Under the pieces are notes generated by a model that saw only the letters and a program-made list of their open reading frames with translations, ran no database searches and was not told the DNA's origin. The translations under genes were made by a program, and so were the position numbers. Positions 26,959 through 37,799 of a stretch of 64,000 nt of DNA are shown in pieces. Source of the DNA: Polynucleobacter sp. 78F-HAINBA (lineage in GTDB: Bacteria > Pseudomonadota > Gammaproteobacteria > Burkholderiales > Burkholderiaceae); assembly GCF_018882325.1 (NCBI RefSeq), contig NZ_JACVOQ010000002.1, positions 62,001 to 126,000 on the forward strand. The letters are read 5' to 3'. The stretch's first letter is position 1, and each line of letters begins with the position of its first letter.

Positions 26959-27333
26959 TTAGTTCTGAGTAAAAGGCTCTGAATTTGCAAACAAGTGCGG
27001 GAGCTTGCCTGTTTTCATTTCTGCAGTTTGGCAGAAATCAGCAAGACGAGTTCCAGACTTGATGTTAAACAACATTGCTTTGTTACCTAGCACCACAAGG
27101 TCATGCCCACTGTTACTGTTTTTGTAACGCAAGCTTCCTGGTAGAGAATTTTCGCGCTTCAAGTCAAATGTTTTAGATTCCCAAGTAATGCGAACTAATT
27201 CAGTTGTACCTGAAGTTTTGAATTGCTTGCTTTCGCTACATGTCCAAGTGGTTACTTCTTCGCTAGCAACAGCAGATGCTGAACCTAAGAGGCCGGCCGC
27301 TGCTAGGCTAACGATGAGAAGAGTTTGCTTCAT
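26959..27333 (-). CDS. Small exported protein of unknown function
   Basis: A 124-residue protein. The signal peptide is clear: MKQTLLIVSLAAAGLLGSAS followed by a cut near AVAS-EE (about residue 24). The mature part has two cysteines (WTCSES and ADFCQTAEM) that could form a disulfide, and is otherwise charged and strand-like. I do not recognise the family. It lies 12 bases after mdh in the same direction, so it may be co-transcribed with it. It is probably periplasmic. Confidence 0.7.
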   Translation of the reverse strand: MKQTLLIVSLAAAGLLGSASAVASEEVTTWTCSESKQFKTSGTTELVRITWESKTFDLKRENSLPGSLRYKNSNSGHDLVVLGNKAMLFNIKSGTRLADFCQTAEMKTGKLPHLFANSEPFTQN

Positions 27334-27345
27334 GTGTAGTAATCC

Positions 27346-28335
27346 TTATGAGAGGAGGTGCTTAACGCCAGCTTGTTCTTCAAGCAATTCGTTGAGTGTA
27401 TGGTTCATGCGTTCACGTGAGAACTCATCAATCTCCAAGCCTTCAACCATTTTGTATTCGCCGTTTTCGCAAATGACTGGGTAGCCGTAAATTACTTCAG
27501 CAGGAATACCGTATTCACCTTTAGATGGGATGCCCATAGTGACCCACTTACCATTTGTGCCGAGAACCCAGTCACGAATGTGATCAATTGCTGCGTTTGC
27601 TGCAGACGCTGCAGAAGAGAGGCCGCGTGCTTCAATAATAGCCGCACCACGTTTGCCAACCGTAGGAATGAAAGTATCTTTATTCCATGCTGCATCGTTG
27701 ATGCTGTCTTTTACAGACTTGCCATCAATGGTTGCAAAGCGATAGTCTGGGTACATTGTTGGGCTGTGGTTACCCCAAACAACTAATTTCTCAATATCAG
27801 CTACAGGCTTATTCAACTTGTTGGCTAATTGTGAGAGTGCGCGGTTGTGATCTAAGCGCAACATTGCTGTGAAGTTCTTCGCAGGAATATCTGGAGCAGA
27901 TTTCATAGCGATGTAAGCATTGGTGTTTGCTGGATTACCAACAACCAATACCTTCACAGTTTTCTTGGCAACTGCATTCAATGCTTTACCTTGGGCTGTG
28001 AAAATCTGAGCGTTAGCTGAGAGCAAGTCTTTGCGCTCCATGCCAGGGCCACGTGGACGTGCGCCAACCAACAATGCAACGTCGATATCTTTAAATGCTG
28101 TCATTGGGTCAGAGTGGGCTGTCATGCCAGCCAACAATGGGAATGCGCAATCTTCTAATTCCATCATTACGCCAGTTAAAGCTTTTTGAGCCTTTTCATC
28201 TGGAATTTCAAGTAACTGGAGGATTACTGGCTGATCTTTGCCTAACAAGTCGCCATTGGCGATGCGAAAGAGGAGGGAATATCCGATTTGACCGGCTGCA
28301 CCGGTGACTGCAACACGCATTGGGGCTTTTGCCAT
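27346..28335 (-). CDS. mdh: Malate dehydrogenase
   Basis: A 329-residue protein of the NAD-dependent group with the cytosolic-type insert common in Burkholderiales. The N-terminus has [19 protein letters not shown]. The substrate loop has [15 protein letters not shown], and the catalytic His lies in [13 protein letters not shown]. It oxidises malate to oxaloacetate in the TCA cycle. A GGAG box lies 9 bases before the ATG. It is divergent from the GntR gene, which leads the sdh-gltA group. Confidence 0.96.
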   Translation of the reverse strand: MAKAPMRVAVTGAAGQIGYSLLFRIANGDLLGKDQPVILQLLEIPDEKAQKALTGVMMELEDCAFPLLAGMTAHSDPMTAFKDIDVALLVGARPRGPGMERKDLLSANAQIFTAQGKALNAVAKKTVKVLVVGNPANTNAYIAMKSAPDIPAKNFTAMLRLDHNRALSQLANKLNKPVADIEKLVVWGNHSPTMYPDYRFATIDGKSVKDSINDAAWNKDTFIPTVGKRGAAIIEARGLSSAASAANAAIDHIRDWVLGTNGKWVTMGIPSKGEYGIPAEVIYGYPVICENGEYKMVEGLEIDEFSRERMNHTLNELLEEQAGVKHLLS

Positions 28336-28422
28336 TACTAATAACTCCAGTTGAGGTTAATTAATTGAAATCTTTTCTATTATCCATTCAAGTGTAGGGA
28401 CTTTCCATTTACACTGTCAATC

Positions 28423-28440
28423 ATGTCTTATATAAGATAT
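28423..28440. promoter_or_regulatory. Putative GntR operator between mdh and the regulator gene
   Basis: An 18-bp near-palindrome, ATGTCTTAT followed by ATAAGATAT, with one mismatched pair; the inner TCTTATATAAGA (28426-28437) is perfect. It lies in the 151-base divergent region, 88 bases from the mdh start and 47 bases from the gntR start, so one site could control both genes. GntR/HutC regulators bind such dyads. Binding is inferred from position and symmetry. Confidence 0.5.
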
Positions 28441-28486
28441 GAGATAAGTCTGAATTTTATCCAATAAGAAGCTGCCTGGAGTTAAT

Positions 28487-29224
28487 TTGTCGTTGATATC
28501 TGAACCCATAGCCTCATTTAGCCCGCTTTATGAGCAAATCAAAGCCATGATTTTGGCGAGTTTGCAGGCCTCCGAATGGTTACCTGGTGACGCTATCCCC
28601 AGTGAAATGGAGCTTGCAGCCCGATATGCCGTTAGTCAGGGGACTGTGCGCAAAGCGATCGATGAGTTAGCCGCCCTAAATCTACTGGTGAGACGTCAAG
28701 GTAAGGGTACTTTTGTGGCAACCCATCAAGAAGAGGACTTCCAATACCGTTTTTTACGATTAGAGCCCGATTCTGGCGATAAGTTGCACCTCAAAAATCA
28801 GTTTTTAGCCTGCGAAAACATGCAATCTGATGCCCATACCGCAAAGTTGCTTAAATTAAAGGCGGGTGACCCCGTTATTCGAATCGATCGCGTTCAAAGC
28901 TCTGCAGGACGCCCGATCGTTTTTGAGGAGATTTGGCTACCTGAAGGTCGTTTTAAGGGTCTGACATTGGATGCCCTGAACGCATGGCCTGGCCCAATGT
29001 ATGCCTTCTATGAGAGTGAGTACGCCACCCATATGGTGCGGGCAGAAGAAAAGATAAAGGCTGTCCTAGCTAATTCAGAGCTTTCCAAGCACCTACAAGT
29101 TCCAGAAGGGGCTGCTTTGCTTTCCGTGGAGCGTGTGGCTTTTACCTACGGGAATAAACCAGTAGAAATTCGTCACGCAAGGTATGACACTTCTGATCAG
29201 CACTACGACAATAAATTGAACTAG
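28487..29224 (+). CDS. GntR/HutC-family transcriptional regulator
   Basis: The start is TTG 28487 preceded by CTGGAGTT; no ATG lies early enough to keep the helix-turn-helix. The 245-residue product has the GntR winged helix (LPGDAIPSEMELAARYAVSQ at about residue 32-51, GTVRKAIDELAALNLLVRRQ next) and a C-terminal UTRA effector domain from about residue 95. Its position between mdh and sdhCDAB-gltA suggests that it senses a TCA-related metabolite and controls those genes. Confidence 0.87.
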   Translation: MSLISEPIASFSPLYEQIKAMILASLQASEWLPGDAIPSEMELAARYAVSQGTVRKAIDELAALNLLVRRQGKGTFVATHQEEDFQYRFLRLEPDSGDKLHLKNQFLACENMQSDAHTAKLLKLKAGDPVIRIDRVQSSAGRPIVFEEIWLPEGRFKGLTLDALNAWPGPMYAFYESEYATHMVRAEEKIKAVLANSELSKHLQVPEGAALLSVERVAFTYGNKPVEIRHARYDTSDQHYDNKLN

Positions 29225-29313
29225 GTAGTACACTCAAAAATCAGTAAAAACCACTATTTAACCCCTTTAAACGCTAAAAAGTCCCCACCACCCCCAAGGT
29301 TTCCAATAGAATA

Positions 29314-29323
29314 TGTTGCAACA
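29314..29323. promoter_or_regulatory. Perfect 10-bp palindrome upstream of sdhC
   Basis: TGTTGCAACA lies about 45 bases before the sdhC start in the 143-base gap after the GntR gene. The position fits a promoter-proximal operator of the sdh operon. No regulator can be assigned, and a 10-bp dyad could arise by chance. Confidence 0.25.
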
Positions 29324-29367
29324 CAACAAAGCCACACTGAACCTCCACCGAAAGATTGAGATTGCCC

Positions 29368-29787
29368 ATGGTTGATGCACAGCAAAACGTAAAAAAAGAT
29401 AGACCGGTTTATCGAAATATTGGTCTTGCCCAGTTGATCAAATACCGCCTTCCTTGGGCTGGAAAAGTATCAATTCTTCATCGTATTAGTGGAGCGGCAT
29501 TGTTTTTAATGTTGCCATTCTTGCTTTATCTTTTAGATCAAAGCTTGGCTTCCGAGATGAGTTACCAAAAGTTCCAAGCTATTACAGGTCATGTTCTTGT
29601 AAAGATCATTCTCCTTGGATTGATTTGGTCTTTCTTGCACCATTTCTGCGCCGGTATTCGCTATCTCTTGCTAGATCTAGAGATTGGTGTTGAAAAGGCA
29701 GACGCCAACCGCTCAGCGATCTTTGTATTTTTCTTAGGTCTAGCTTTGACTGCGGTTGTTGGCCTCAAACTATTTGGCTTGTACTAA
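29368..29787 (+). CDS. sdhC: Succinate dehydrogenase cytochrome b556 subunit
   Basis: The ATG at 29368 (MVDAQQNVKKDRPVYRNIGL) is chosen over an in-frame TTG 12 bases earlier, giving 139 residues. Three membrane helices are visible. The motif KVSILHRISGAALFLMLPF holds the conserved quinone-site Ser and Arg, and FLHHFCAGIRYLLLD holds a heme-ligand His. It anchors succinate dehydrogenase in the inner membrane and passes electrons to ubiquinone. First gene of sdhCDAB-sdhE. Confidence 0.93.
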   Translation: MVDAQQNVKKDRPVYRNIGLAQLIKYRLPWAGKVSILHRISGAALFLMLPFLLYLLDQSLASEMSYQKFQAITGHVLVKIILLGLIWSFLHHFCAGIRYLLLDLEIGVEKADANRSAIFVFFLGLALTAVVGLKLFGLY

Positions 29788-29811
29788 GCACTTCTTTATT
29801 AAGGAAATCGA

Positions 29812-30177
29812 ATGCCTATTTATCAAATTGGACCAAAGCGCTTAGTTGTTGGAGCGCACTACGGCCTTAAAGAGTGGATTATTCAACGTGTAACTGCCAT
29901 CGTGATGGTTGTTTTCACAATCGTTTTAGTTGTTGACTATTGCATCACTGGTAGCGCGACTTATGAAGGCTGGGCTGCATTGTTTAGCAATCAGTTCATG
30001 AAGCTCTTGACGCTTTTATTCTTCATTAGCTTGTTCTATCACGCTTGGATTGGTATCCGCGATATTTGGATGGATTACATCAAGCCAGTCAGTATTCGTC
30101 TAACACTGCAAGTGTTAACTGTTTTGTATCTCGTAGCCTGTGCGGCTTATGCCGTACAAATTTTGTGGAAAGTGTAA
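29812..30177 (+). CDS. sdhD: Succinate dehydrogenase membrane anchor subunit
   Basis: A 121-residue protein with three membrane helices. GLKEWIIQRVTAIVMVVF begins the first helix, and FYHAWIGIRDIWMDYIKP contains the conserved His and Asp-Tyr near the quinone site. It pairs with SdhC. It lies 24 bases after sdhC and 3 bases before sdhA. Confidence 0.93.
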   Translation: MPIYQIGPKRLVVGAHYGLKEWIIQRVTAIVMVVFTIVLVVDYCITGSATYEGWAALFSNQFMKLLTLLFFISLFYHAWIGIRDIWMDYIKPVSIRLTLQVLTVLYLVACAAYAVQILWKV

Positions 30178-30180
30178 TTC

Positions 30181-31959
30181 ATGACTGCGATTAAAAAAGC
30201 ATTGCCACGCCGCCGTTTCGACGCGGTAATTATTGGTGCAGGTGGTTCAGGTATGCGCGCTTCTTTGCAATTAGCGGAAGCTGGCTTGAACGTTGCGGTA
30301 TTAACTAAAGTTTTCCCAACTCGCTCACATACTGTTGCTGCACAGGGCGGTATCGGTGCATCACTGGGCAATATGAGTGAAGATAACTGGCACTATCACT
30401 TCTACGACACCATCAAAGGTTCCGACTGGTTGGGTGATCAAGACGTGATCGAATTTATGTGTCGCGAAGCGCCTAAAGCTGTTTATGAGCTCGAGCACTT
30501 TGGTATGCCATTTGACCGCAATCCTGATGGCACGATTTATCAGCGCCCATTCGGTGGACACACTGCAAATTATGGTGAGAAGCCAGTACAACGCGCTTGC
30601 GCTGCTGCTGACCGCACTGGTCATGCAATGTTGCACACTTTGTACCAGCGTAACGTTCGCGCTAAAACAAACTTCTTTGTAGAGTGGTTGGCACTTGACC
30701 TTATTCGTGATGATGCAGGTGATGTCGTTGGTGTAACTGCACTCGAAATGGAAACAGGTCAGGTCTACATCCTTGAAGCCAAAGTTGTATTGATGGCTAC
30801 TGGCGGTGCTGGTCGTATTTGGGACGCATCTACTAATGCATTTATTAATACCGGTGACGGTATGGGCCTTGCGGCACGCGCAGGCATTCCATTGGAAGAT
30901 ATGGAGTTCTGGCAATTCCACCCAACTGGCGTAGCTGGTGCGGGCGTATTGTTGACAGAAGGTTGCCGCGGCGAAGGCGGTATCTTGCGCAATAAAGATG
31001 GCGAGCGTTTCATGGAACGTTATGCGCCAACGCTGAAAGATTTAGCTCCACGTGATTTCGTATCACGCTCAATGGACCAAGAAATTAAAGAAGGGCGCGG
31101 TTGCGGTCCTAACGGTGACTATGTGGTTCTTGATTTGACTCACATCGGTGCTGAGACAATCATGAAGCGCCTGCCTTCTGTATATGAGATCGGTATCAAC
31201 TTTGCTAACGTTGACGTTACTAAAGAGCCAATCCCAGTTGTGCCAACCATTCACTACCAGATGGGCGGTATTCCTACCAACATCAATGGTCAAGTGGTTG
31301 TGCCTGCTAATGGCAAACATAACGACATCGTTAATGGTTTATATGCAATCGGTGAGTGCTCTTGCGTATCCGTTCACGGCGCTAACCGTTTGGGTACAAA
31401 CTCATTGCTCGACTTGTTGGTGTTCGGTCGCGCAGCGGGTAATCACATTGTTGCAATGGATCTCAAGAATCGCGAATTCAAACCATTGCCTGCAAATGCT
31501 GGCGAACAAACAATGGCTCGTATTGCGGCTCTTGATAACTCAACATCTGGTGAGTATGCGCAAGACGTTGCTAATGATATTCGTAAGACTATGCAGAAAT
31601 TCGCTGGCGTATTCCGTAATCAAGAGTTGATGGACGAAGGTGTTCGTCAAATGGCGAAGTTGACTGAGCGCGCTAAACATTTGTGGCTCAAAGACAAGTC
31701 AGAGATTTTCAATACGGCACGTATCGAAGCTTTGGAAGTTGCCAATTTGATTGAAGCTGCAAATGCAACCATGATTTCTGCAGCTGCACGTAAAGAAAGT
31801 CGTGGCGCCCATTCGCACGATGATCACCCAAATCGCGATGACAACGACTGGATGAAGCACACACTTTGGTATAGCGAAGGCAATCGCCTGGACTACAAAC
31901 CGGTTGTTCTGAAGCCATTGACGGTTGAGTCTTTCCCTCCTAAAGAACGTACTTTCTAA
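30181..31959 (+). CDS. sdhA: Succinate dehydrogenase flavoprotein subunit
   Basis: A 592-residue protein of standard length. The FAD dinucleotide motif is [14 protein letters not shown] near residue 17. His50 in [11 protein letters not shown] is the covalent FAD attachment site. Downstream are [20 protein letters not shown] and the capping-domain/active-site segment [15 protein letters not shown]. It oxidises succinate to fumarate. Confidence 0.97.
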   Translation: MTAIKKALPRRRFDAVIIGAGGSGMRASLQLAEAGLNVAVLTKVFPTRSHTVAAQGGIGASLGNMSEDNWHYHFYDTIKGSDWLGDQDVIEFMCREAPKAVYELEHFGMPFDRNPDGTIYQRPFGGHTANYGEKPVQRACAAADRTGHAMLHTLYQRNVRAKTNFFVEWLALDLIRDDAGDVVGVTALEMETGQVYILEAKVVLMATGGAGRIWDASTNAFINTGDGMGLAARAGIPLEDMEFWQFHPTGVAGAGVLLTEGCRGEGGILRNKDGERFMERYAPTLKDLAPRDFVSRSMDQEIKEGRGCGPNGDYVVLDLTHIGAETIMKRLPSVYEIGINFANVDVTKEPIPVVPTIHYQMGGIPTNINGQVVVPANGKHNDIVNGLYAIGECSCVSVHGANRLGTNSLLDLLVFGRAAGNHIVAMDLKNREFKPLPANAGEQTMARIAALDNSTSGEYAQDVANDIRKTMQKFAGVFRNQELMDEGVRQMAKLTERAKHLWLKDKSEIFNTARIEALEVANLIEAANATMISAAARKESRGAHSHDDHPNRDDNDWMKHTLWYSEGNRLDYKPVVLKPLTVESFPPKERTF

Positions 31960-31976
31960 GCGAAGAGAAATTAAAG

Positions 31977-32681
31977 ATGAGTGATATTCGTATATTTGAA
32001 ATTTACCGCTACGATCCAGATGTCGATGCTGCGCCACGTATGGAGCGTTATGAGCTTGAATTGACTGGTGAGCGGATGTTGTTGGATGCCTTGATTTCTT
32101 TAAAGAAACAAGACGAAACAATTACATATCGTCGTTCATGCCGTGAAGGTGTTTGTGGCTCTGATGCTATGAACATTAATGGTAAGAATGGTTTGGCTTG
32201 CTTAACCAATATGTTGACCTTGCCTAAAGTCATCACATTGCGCCCATTGCCTGGCTTGCCAGTCGTGCGTGATTTGATTGTGGATATGACTTTGTTCTTC
32301 AAGCAATACTTGTCTATCAAGCCTTACTTAGTTAACGACAATCCACCTCCTGAAAAAGAGCGTCTCCAAAGTCCTGAAGAGCGCGAAGAGTTGAATGGTT
32401 TGTATGAGTGCATCTTGTGTGCTTCATGCTCAACCTCATGCCCATCTTTCTGGTGGAATCCAGACAAGTTCGTTGGCCCAGCTGGTTTGTTGCAGGCTTA
32501 TCGCTTTATTGCCGATAGCCGTGATGAAGAAACTGCACAGCGTTTGGATAACTTGGAAGACCCATACCGTTTATTCCGTTGCCATACCATCATGAATTGC
32601 GTGGATGTATGTCCTAAGCATTTGAATCCGACCAAGGCAATTGGAAAGATCAAGGAGTTGATGGTACGTAGGGCAGTATGA
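31977..32681 (+). CDS. sdhB: Succinate dehydrogenase iron-sulfur subunit
   Basis: A 234-residue protein. The [2Fe-2S] ligands lie in [19 protein letters not shown] plus a following Cys. The [4Fe-4S] and [3Fe-4S] ligands lie in [19 protein letters not shown] and [17 protein letters not shown]. It carries electrons from SdhA to the membrane anchor. Its stop overlaps sdhE by four bases (ATGA). Confidence 0.97.
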   Translation: MSDIRIFEIYRYDPDVDAAPRMERYELELTGERMLLDALISLKKQDETITYRRSCREGVCGSDAMNINGKNGLACLTNMLTLPKVITLRPLPGLPVVRDLIVDMTLFFKQYLSIKPYLVNDNPPPEKERLQSPEEREELNGLYECILCASCSTSCPSFWWNPDKFVGPAGLLQAYRFIADSRDEETAQRLDNLEDPYRLFRCHTIMNCVDVCPKHLNPTKAIGKIKELMVRRAV

Positions 32682-32947
32682 CCCTCACAAATGCAGAGTT
32701 ATATCGCTTAAAGAGTGATGCCCGCAGAGGCTTGCTTGAAAACGATTTAATTCTGCAGCGTTTTTTTGAGCGTTACGGCGCTCAATTGAATGTGGAAGAT
32801 GGAAAAGTATTAACTCAGTTGCTGGCCTTAGAAGACAATGACCTGATGGATTTACTGATTGGTCGAAAGGATTCTGTACCGGCACTAGAGAAAGAGTCAC
32901 AAGAAGCCCCATTTAGGGCGGTGTTAGAAAGGCTGAGACAGAAGTAA
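32678..32947 (+). CDS. sdhE: Succinate dehydrogenase flavinylation factor SdhE
   Basis: An 89-residue protein coupled to sdhB. The sequence [21 protein letters not shown] includes the RGLLE-type motif (Arg-Gly plus acidic residues) of the SdhE/SDHAF2 family, which helps attach FAD covalently to SdhA. Position right after sdhB is usual in proteobacteria. Confidence 0.92.
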   Translation: MTLTNAELYRLKSDARRGLLENDLILQRFFERYGAQLNVEDGKVLTQLLALEDNDLMDLLIGRKDSVPALEKESQEAPFRAVLERLRQK

Positions 32948-33029
32948 TTCAGCATTTTGGTGCAACAGTAGTGCGGACGCATGATCAAATAGTGTATTAA
33001 TCATCAATTTGAATGACTAAGGATTAGAA

Positions 33030-34343
33030 ATGATTGAATCGGACATCAAGGCAAAATTATCGTTTTCGGACGGCACACCAGATATTGACTTGCCAATTTA
33101 TAAAGGCACGATTGGTCCTGACGTAATTGATATTCGTAAGCTTTACGGTCAAACCGGTAAGTTCACCTACGATTCAGGTTTTCTGTCTACGGCCTCATGC
33201 AACAGCAAAATCACTTACATCGATGGCGATAAAGGTGAGTTGCTCTACCGTGGCTACCCAATTGAAGATCTCGCACACAATTGTGACTTCTTGGAAGTTT
33301 GCTACCTGTTGCTGAATGGCGAGTTGCCAAACGCTAAACAGAAGAAAGATTTTGAAGAGTTGGTCATGCACCACACGATGGTTCATGAGCAAATGCAATT
33401 TTTCTTGCGCGGTTTCCGTCGCGATGCGCATCCAATGTCTGTTTTGACAGGCTTGGTTGGTGCAATGGCTGCTTTCTACCATGACGAGATTGATTACAGT
33501 CAACCGCATGCTCGTGAAGTTGCTCAGATTCGTTTGATTGCGAAGATGCCAACTTTGGTTGCAATGGCGTATAAATATTCTGTAGGTCAGCCATTTATCT
33601 ACCCTGATAATAAGTTGTCATATACAGCCAACTTCATGCGCATGATGTTTGCTACTCCATGTGAAGAGTACAAAGTCAACCCAGTACTGGTTCGCGCTTT
33701 GGATCGCATCTTTACATTGCACGCTGACCATGAGCAAAATGCCTCCACTTCAACAGTGCGTTTGTGTGGTTCTTCTGGAACCAACCCATTTGCTGCAATC
33801 TCTGCTGGTATTGCTTGTTTATGGGGCCCAGCTCACGGTGGCGCTAATGAAGCTTGCTTGCAGATGCTCAATGAAATCCAGGCAAATGGTGGCGTAGATA
33901 ATATTCAGGAATTTATTGCTCAAGTCAAAGATAAAAACTCCAGCGTTCGCTTGATGGGCTTTGGTCATCGTGTTTATAAGAACTTTGATCCACGCGCAAA
34001 ACTCATGCGTGAAACATGCCATGAAGTATTGAAAGAAATGGGTCTCGAGAATGATCCATTATTTAAGTTGGCAATGACGCTTGAGAAGATTGCTTTGGAG
34101 GATGAATACTTCGTTAGCCGTAAGCTCTATCCAAACGTCGATTTCTACTCTGGAATTGTTCAGCGCGCATTGGGTATTCCAACAGAAATGTTTACCTGTA
34201 TTTTTGCTTTGGCAAGAACAGTAGGTTGGATTGCTCAGTGGGAGGAAATGATCACTGATCCTGAATACAAGATTGGTCGTCCACGTCAGTTATATGTTGG
34301 AGAAACTTCACGCAAGGTTCCTAACATTTCTGTACGTAAATAA
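33030..34343 (+). CDS. gltA: Citrate synthase (type II)
   Basis: A 437-residue protein of the large, hexameric gram-negative type. Catalytic segments are visible: [42 protein letters not shown] and [14 protein letters not shown], including the conserved His and Asp residues. It joins oxaloacetate and acetyl-CoA. It follows sdhE after 82 bases and leads directly (18 bases) into leuC. Confidence 0.97.
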   Translation: MIESDIKAKLSFSDGTPDIDLPIYKGTIGPDVIDIRKLYGQTGKFTYDSGFLSTASCNSKITYIDGDKGELLYRGYPIEDLAHNCDFLEVCYLLLNGELPNAKQKKDFEELVMHHTMVHEQMQFFLRGFRRDAHPMSVLTGLVGAMAAFYHDEIDYSQPHAREVAQIRLIAKMPTLVAMAYKYSVGQPFIYPDNKLSYTANFMRMMFATPCEEYKVNPVLVRALDRIFTLHADHEQNASTSTVRLCGSSGTNPFAAISAGIACLWGPAHGGANEACLQMLNEIQANGGVDNIQEFIAQVKDKNSSVRLMGFGHRVYKNFDPRAKLMRETCHEVLKEMGLENDPLFKLAMTLEKIALEDEYFVSRKLYPNVDFYSGIVQRALGIPTEMFTCIFALARTVGWIAQWEEMITDPEYKIGRPRQLYVGETSRKVPNISVRK

Positions 34344-34361
34344 AAGCTTTAGAGGGTTTAC

Positions 34362-35771
34362 ATGTCACGCACGCTTTACGATAAATTGTGGGATGACCAT
34401 GTTGTCTATTCCGAACAAGACGGCACGGCCACGATTTATATAGATCGTCAGTTATTGCACGAGGTGACAAGCCCTCAAGCTTTTGAAGGATTGAATTTAG
34501 CTGGCCGTCCAGTGTGGCGAATTTCTGCCAACCTGGCGGTTTCAGATCACAATGTTCCAACGACAGATCGCTCTGAGGGAATCACAGATCCAATCTCTAA
34601 ATTACAAGTAGATACACTGGATCAAAATTGCGATGCCTTTGGCATTACTCAATACAAAATGAACGATCTCCGCCAAGGAATTGTTCACGTGATTGGGCCG
34701 GAGCAGGGCGCTACCTTGCCTGGAATGACGGTAGTCTGCGGTGATTCACATACAAGTACTCATGGCGCTTTTGGCGCGCTGGCATTTGGTATTGGCACAT
34801 CTGAAGTGGAGCATGTATTGGCCACCCAAACCTTGCTCATGAAAAAGAGTAAGAATATGTTGGTCAAGGTGGATGGACGCCTTCAACCAGGCTCCACTGC
34901 AAAAGATATCGTGCTTGCTGTCATTGGCAAGATTGGTACTGCGGGAGGCACCGGTTACACCATTGAGTTTGCAGGTGAAGCGATTCGCAATTTGTCTATG
35001 GAAGGTCGCATGACCCTCTGCAATATGGCAATTGAGGCAGGCGCTCGTGCTGGACTTGTAGCTGTTGATGAAACTACCATCGAATACATTCAAGGCAGAC
35101 CTTACGCGCCTAAAGGCGAGGCTATGCGGCATGCTTTGCAATACTGGCGCACCTTGCATTCTGATGTGGATGCCAAGTTTGATGCCGTAGTGGAGTTGCG
35201 TGCTGAAGAGATTGCCCCTCAAGTAACTTGGGGCACCTCCCCAGAAATGGTTTTATCTATTAGCGATCGTGTTCCTGATCCTGAGAAAGAGCGTGATGCG
35301 AATAAACGTTCCGCTATGGAGCGTGCTCTTGAGTATATGGGGCTGGTTCCAAATACCCCATTAAGTAATATCTCGATTGATAAAGTGTTTATTGGATCTT
35401 GCACCAACAGCCGTATTGAAGATATTCGTGCTGCAGCGAAGGTGGTTGATCGACTCGGTAAGAAGGTTGCCGCCAACGTCAAATTGGCTATGGTGGTTCC
35501 TGGATCTGGCTTGGTAAAAGCTCAGGCTGAACGTGAAGGTTTGGATCGTGTATTCAAGGCTGCTGGCTTTGAATGGCGTGAACCTGGTTGCTCTATGTGT
35601 TTAGCAATGAATGCTGATCGCCTTGAGCCGGGCGAGCGCTGCGCATCGACTTCTAACCGTAATTTTGAAGGTCGCCAAGGTAATGGCGGAAGAACGCATT
35701 TAGTAAGTCCGGCAATGGCAGCTGCTGCTGCGATTGAAGGTCACTTTGTTGATGTTCGTAAGATTTCTTAA
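34362..35771 (+). CDS. leuC: 3-isopropylmalate dehydratase large subunit
   Basis: A 469-residue aconitase-family protein of normal length. It begins [12 protein letters not shown] and has the iron-sulfur ligands in [12 protein letters not shown] and [10 protein letters not shown], plus [20 protein letters not shown]. With LeuD it isomerises 2- to 3-isopropylmalate in leucine synthesis. Confidence 0.97.
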   Translation: MSRTLYDKLWDDHVVYSEQDGTATIYIDRQLLHEVTSPQAFEGLNLAGRPVWRISANLAVSDHNVPTTDRSEGITDPISKLQVDTLDQNCDAFGITQYKMNDLRQGIVHVIGPEQGATLPGMTVVCGDSHTSTHGAFGALAFGIGTSEVEHVLATQTLLMKKSKNMLVKVDGRLQPGSTAKDIVLAVIGKIGTAGGTGYTIEFAGEAIRNLSMEGRMTLCNMAIEAGARAGLVAVDETTIEYIQGRPYAPKGEAMRHALQYWRTLHSDVDAKFDAVVELRAEEIAPQVTWGTSPEMVLSISDRVPDPEKERDANKRSAMERALEYMGLVPNTPLSNISIDKVFIGSCTNSRIEDIRAAAKVVDRLGKKVAANVKLAMVVPGSGLVKAQAEREGLDRVFKAAGFEWREPGCSMCLAMNADRLEPGERCASTSNRNFEGRQGNGGRTHLVSPAMAAAAAIEGHFVDVRKIS

Positions 35772-35780
35772 GGAAATACA

Positions 35781-35984
35781 GTGTTTAAATGGTCTTCTTT
35801 CACAATGATTAAAAAATTAACCATCGTTGCTATTGCAGGAATCGTTCTTTCCGCTTGCAGCAATATGATGGAAGGTCTTGGTAAAGATATGCAAACCATG
35901 GGCAACTCTATGGGTGGTAATTCTGCCAATACCAATCAATCCCAGACTAAAGGGAAAGATGTTGTTGTGACGCCGGTGAAGTAA
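35781..35984 (+). CDS. Entericidin-like small lipoprotein
   Basis: A 67-residue product starting at GTG 35781, which has AAGGAAA just upstream; an in-frame ATG at 35805 (MIKKLTIVAIAG) is the alternative. A lipoprotein signal ends in the lipobox LSAC near residue 26. The mature part, SNMMEGLGKDMQTMGNSM then Asn/Ser/Gln-rich, matches the entericidin EcnA/EcnB pattern. It is probably an outer-membrane-anchored small lipoprotein. It sits between leuC and leuD, as in other Burkholderiaceae. Confidence 0.8.
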   Translation: MFKWSSFTMIKKLTIVAIAGIVLSACSNMMEGLGKDMQTMGNSMGGNSANTNQSQTKGKDVVVTPVK

Positions 35985-36014
35985 GCGCGCAGTCAATATT
36001 CAGCAAAGATCATT

Positions 36015-36662
36015 ATGGAAAAATTTACCGTTTACAAAGGCGTGGTTGCCCCCCTCAATCGTGAGAATGTGGATACCGATGCCATCATTCCGAAGCAATT
36101 CTTAAAATCCATTAAGAAAACGGGTTTTGGTCAGAATTTGTTTGATGAGTGGCGTTATTTGGACCATGGTGAGCCTGGGCAGGATTGCAGCAATCGCCCA
36201 ATCAATCCGGACTTTGTCTTAAATCAGCCGCGCTATAAAGATGCTGGTATTTTGCTGGCCCGCAAGAACTTTGGCTGCGGCAGCTCCCGCGAGCATGCAC
36301 CTTGGGCTTTAGACCAATATGGCTTTAGAGCGGTCATTGCACCTAGTTTTGCGGACATTTTTTACAACAATTGCTTTAAAAATGGCCTTCTACCAATCGT
36401 TCTTTCAGAAATACAGGTAGACCATTTATTCAATGAAACCCTGGCTTTTAGTGGCTATCAGCTCACTATTGACCTAGAAGCACAGCAAGTCATTACCCCT
36501 GATGGGACCGCTTATAGCTTTGATGTGGCCCCATTCAGAAAGCATTGCCTGCTGAACGGCTTAGACGATATTGGCTTAACCCTGCAACATGCAGATAAAA
36601 TCAAGGCTTATGAAGCTGAGCGCATCCTGAAGATGCCTTGGCTTGCGACACAACTGCCATAG
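36015..36662 (+). CDS. leuD: 3-isopropylmalate dehydratase small subunit
   Basis: A 215-residue LeuD with the family motifs [20 protein letters not shown] near residue 18-37, and [16 protein letters not shown] near 84-99. It forms the swivel domain partner of LeuC. Confidence 0.97.
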   Translation: MEKFTVYKGVVAPLNRENVDTDAIIPKQFLKSIKKTGFGQNLFDEWRYLDHGEPGQDCSNRPINPDFVLNQPRYKDAGILLARKNFGCGSSREHAPWALDQYGFRAVIAPSFADIFYNNCFKNGLLPIVLSEIQVDHLFNETLAFSGYQLTIDLEAQQVITPDGTAYSFDVAPFRKHCLLNGLDDIGLTLQHADKIKAYEAERILKMPWLATQLP

Positions 36663-36685
36663 TTTTATAGAGTTAAAGGCCTTTC

Positions 36686-37759
36686 ATGAAAATTGCAGTC
36701 CTACCGGGCGATGGTATCGGCCCGGAAATCGTTGCTGAAGCCGTTAAGGTATTAAATGCGCTCGGCCCTAAATTTGATCTTGAGACTGCACCTGTTGGCG
36801 GGGCTGCCTATGATGTGGCAGGCCACCCATTACCTCCTGCAACTTTAGAACTTGCTAAAAAAGCAGATGCCATTTTGTTCGGCGCTGTAGGTGATTGGAA
36901 ATATGACACCTTGGCCCGTGAACTCCGCCCTGAGCAGGCTATCTTAGGTTTACGTAAGCATTTAGAGTTGTTTGCCAATTTCAGGCCTGCAATTTGTTAT
37001 GACGAACTAACTGCTGCTTCTAGTCTGAAGCCTGAAATCGTTAGCGGCTTAGACATATTGATTATTCGCGAGCTTAATGGCGATATCTACTTTGGTCAGC
37101 CACGCGGCATTCGTACTTCTGAGCTTCCTTTGTTTAAGGGTGCGCGTGAAGGTTACGACATGATGCATTACAGCGAGCCAGAAGTGGAGCGCATTGGACG
37201 TGTGGCTTTTGAGGCTGCGCGCAAGCGTGGCAAGAAAGTATGCAGCGTTGACAAGGCCAACGTTCTTGAAACTTCACAGTTGTGGCGTGATGTCATGATT
37301 CGCGTAGGCAAAGAGTACCCAGATGTTGAGTTGTCACACATGTATGTTGATAACGCTGCAATGCAATTGGTCAAAGCTCCTAAAGCATTTGATGTCGTGG
37401 TTACGGGTAATTTGTTCGGCGACATTCTTTCTGATGAAGCATCAATGTTGACTGGCTCTATCGGTATGTTGCCATCAGCATCATTGGATAAAAACAATAA
37501 AGGCCTGTACGAGCCAAGCCATGGCTCTGCGCCGGATATTGCTGGTAAGGGTATTGCTAATCCATTGGCAACTATTCTTTCGGCTGCCATGATGTTGCGT
37601 TACTCATTAGGTTTGCCTGCTGAAGCGGACCGCATTGAGGCAGCAGTACAAAAGGTCTTATCGCAAGGATTACGTACTGCTGACATCTATACCGAAGGCA
37701 CTAAAAAAGTATCTACCGTGGAAATGGGCGATGCTGTAGTTGCCGCTCTTTCAAAATAA
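36686..37759 (+). CDS. leuB: 3-isopropylmalate dehydrogenase
   Basis: A 357-residue protein with [20 protein letters not shown] at the start, the substrate-binding Arg residues in [14 protein letters not shown], and the metal/NAD segments [20 protein letters not shown] and [19 protein letters not shown]. It oxidises and decarboxylates 3-isopropylmalate. It lies 23 bases after leuD. Confidence 0.97.
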   Translation: MKIAVLPGDGIGPEIVAEAVKVLNALGPKFDLETAPVGGAAYDVAGHPLPPATLELAKKADAILFGAVGDWKYDTLARELRPEQAILGLRKHLELFANFRPAICYDELTAASSLKPEIVSGLDILIIRELNGDIYFGQPRGIRTSELPLFKGAREGYDMMHYSEPEVERIGRVAFEAARKRGKKVCSVDKANVLETSQLWRDVMIRVGKEYPDVELSHMYVDNAAMQLVKAPKAFDVVVTGNLFGDILSDEASMLTGSIGMLPSASLDKNNKGLYEPSHGSAPDIAGKGIANPLATILSAAMMLRYSLGLPAEADRIEAAVQKVLSQGLRTADIYTEGTKKVSTVEMGDAVVAALSK

Positions 37760-37799
37760 CGCATCACCCTAAATTAATTTACTTAATAGATCATTCATC

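Noticed and set aside
30361..30921. 186-codon open frame on the minus strand
   Set aside because: It lies wholly opposite sdhA and its translation has no recognisable features.
31699..32121. 140-codon open frame on the minus strand spanning the sdhA-sdhB junction
   Set aside because: Both sdh genes are intact and conserved; the antisense product is not recognisable.
34746..35222. 158-codon open frame on the minus strand
   Set aside because: It is antisense to leuC, an intact gene; no ribosome-binding site or family feature.
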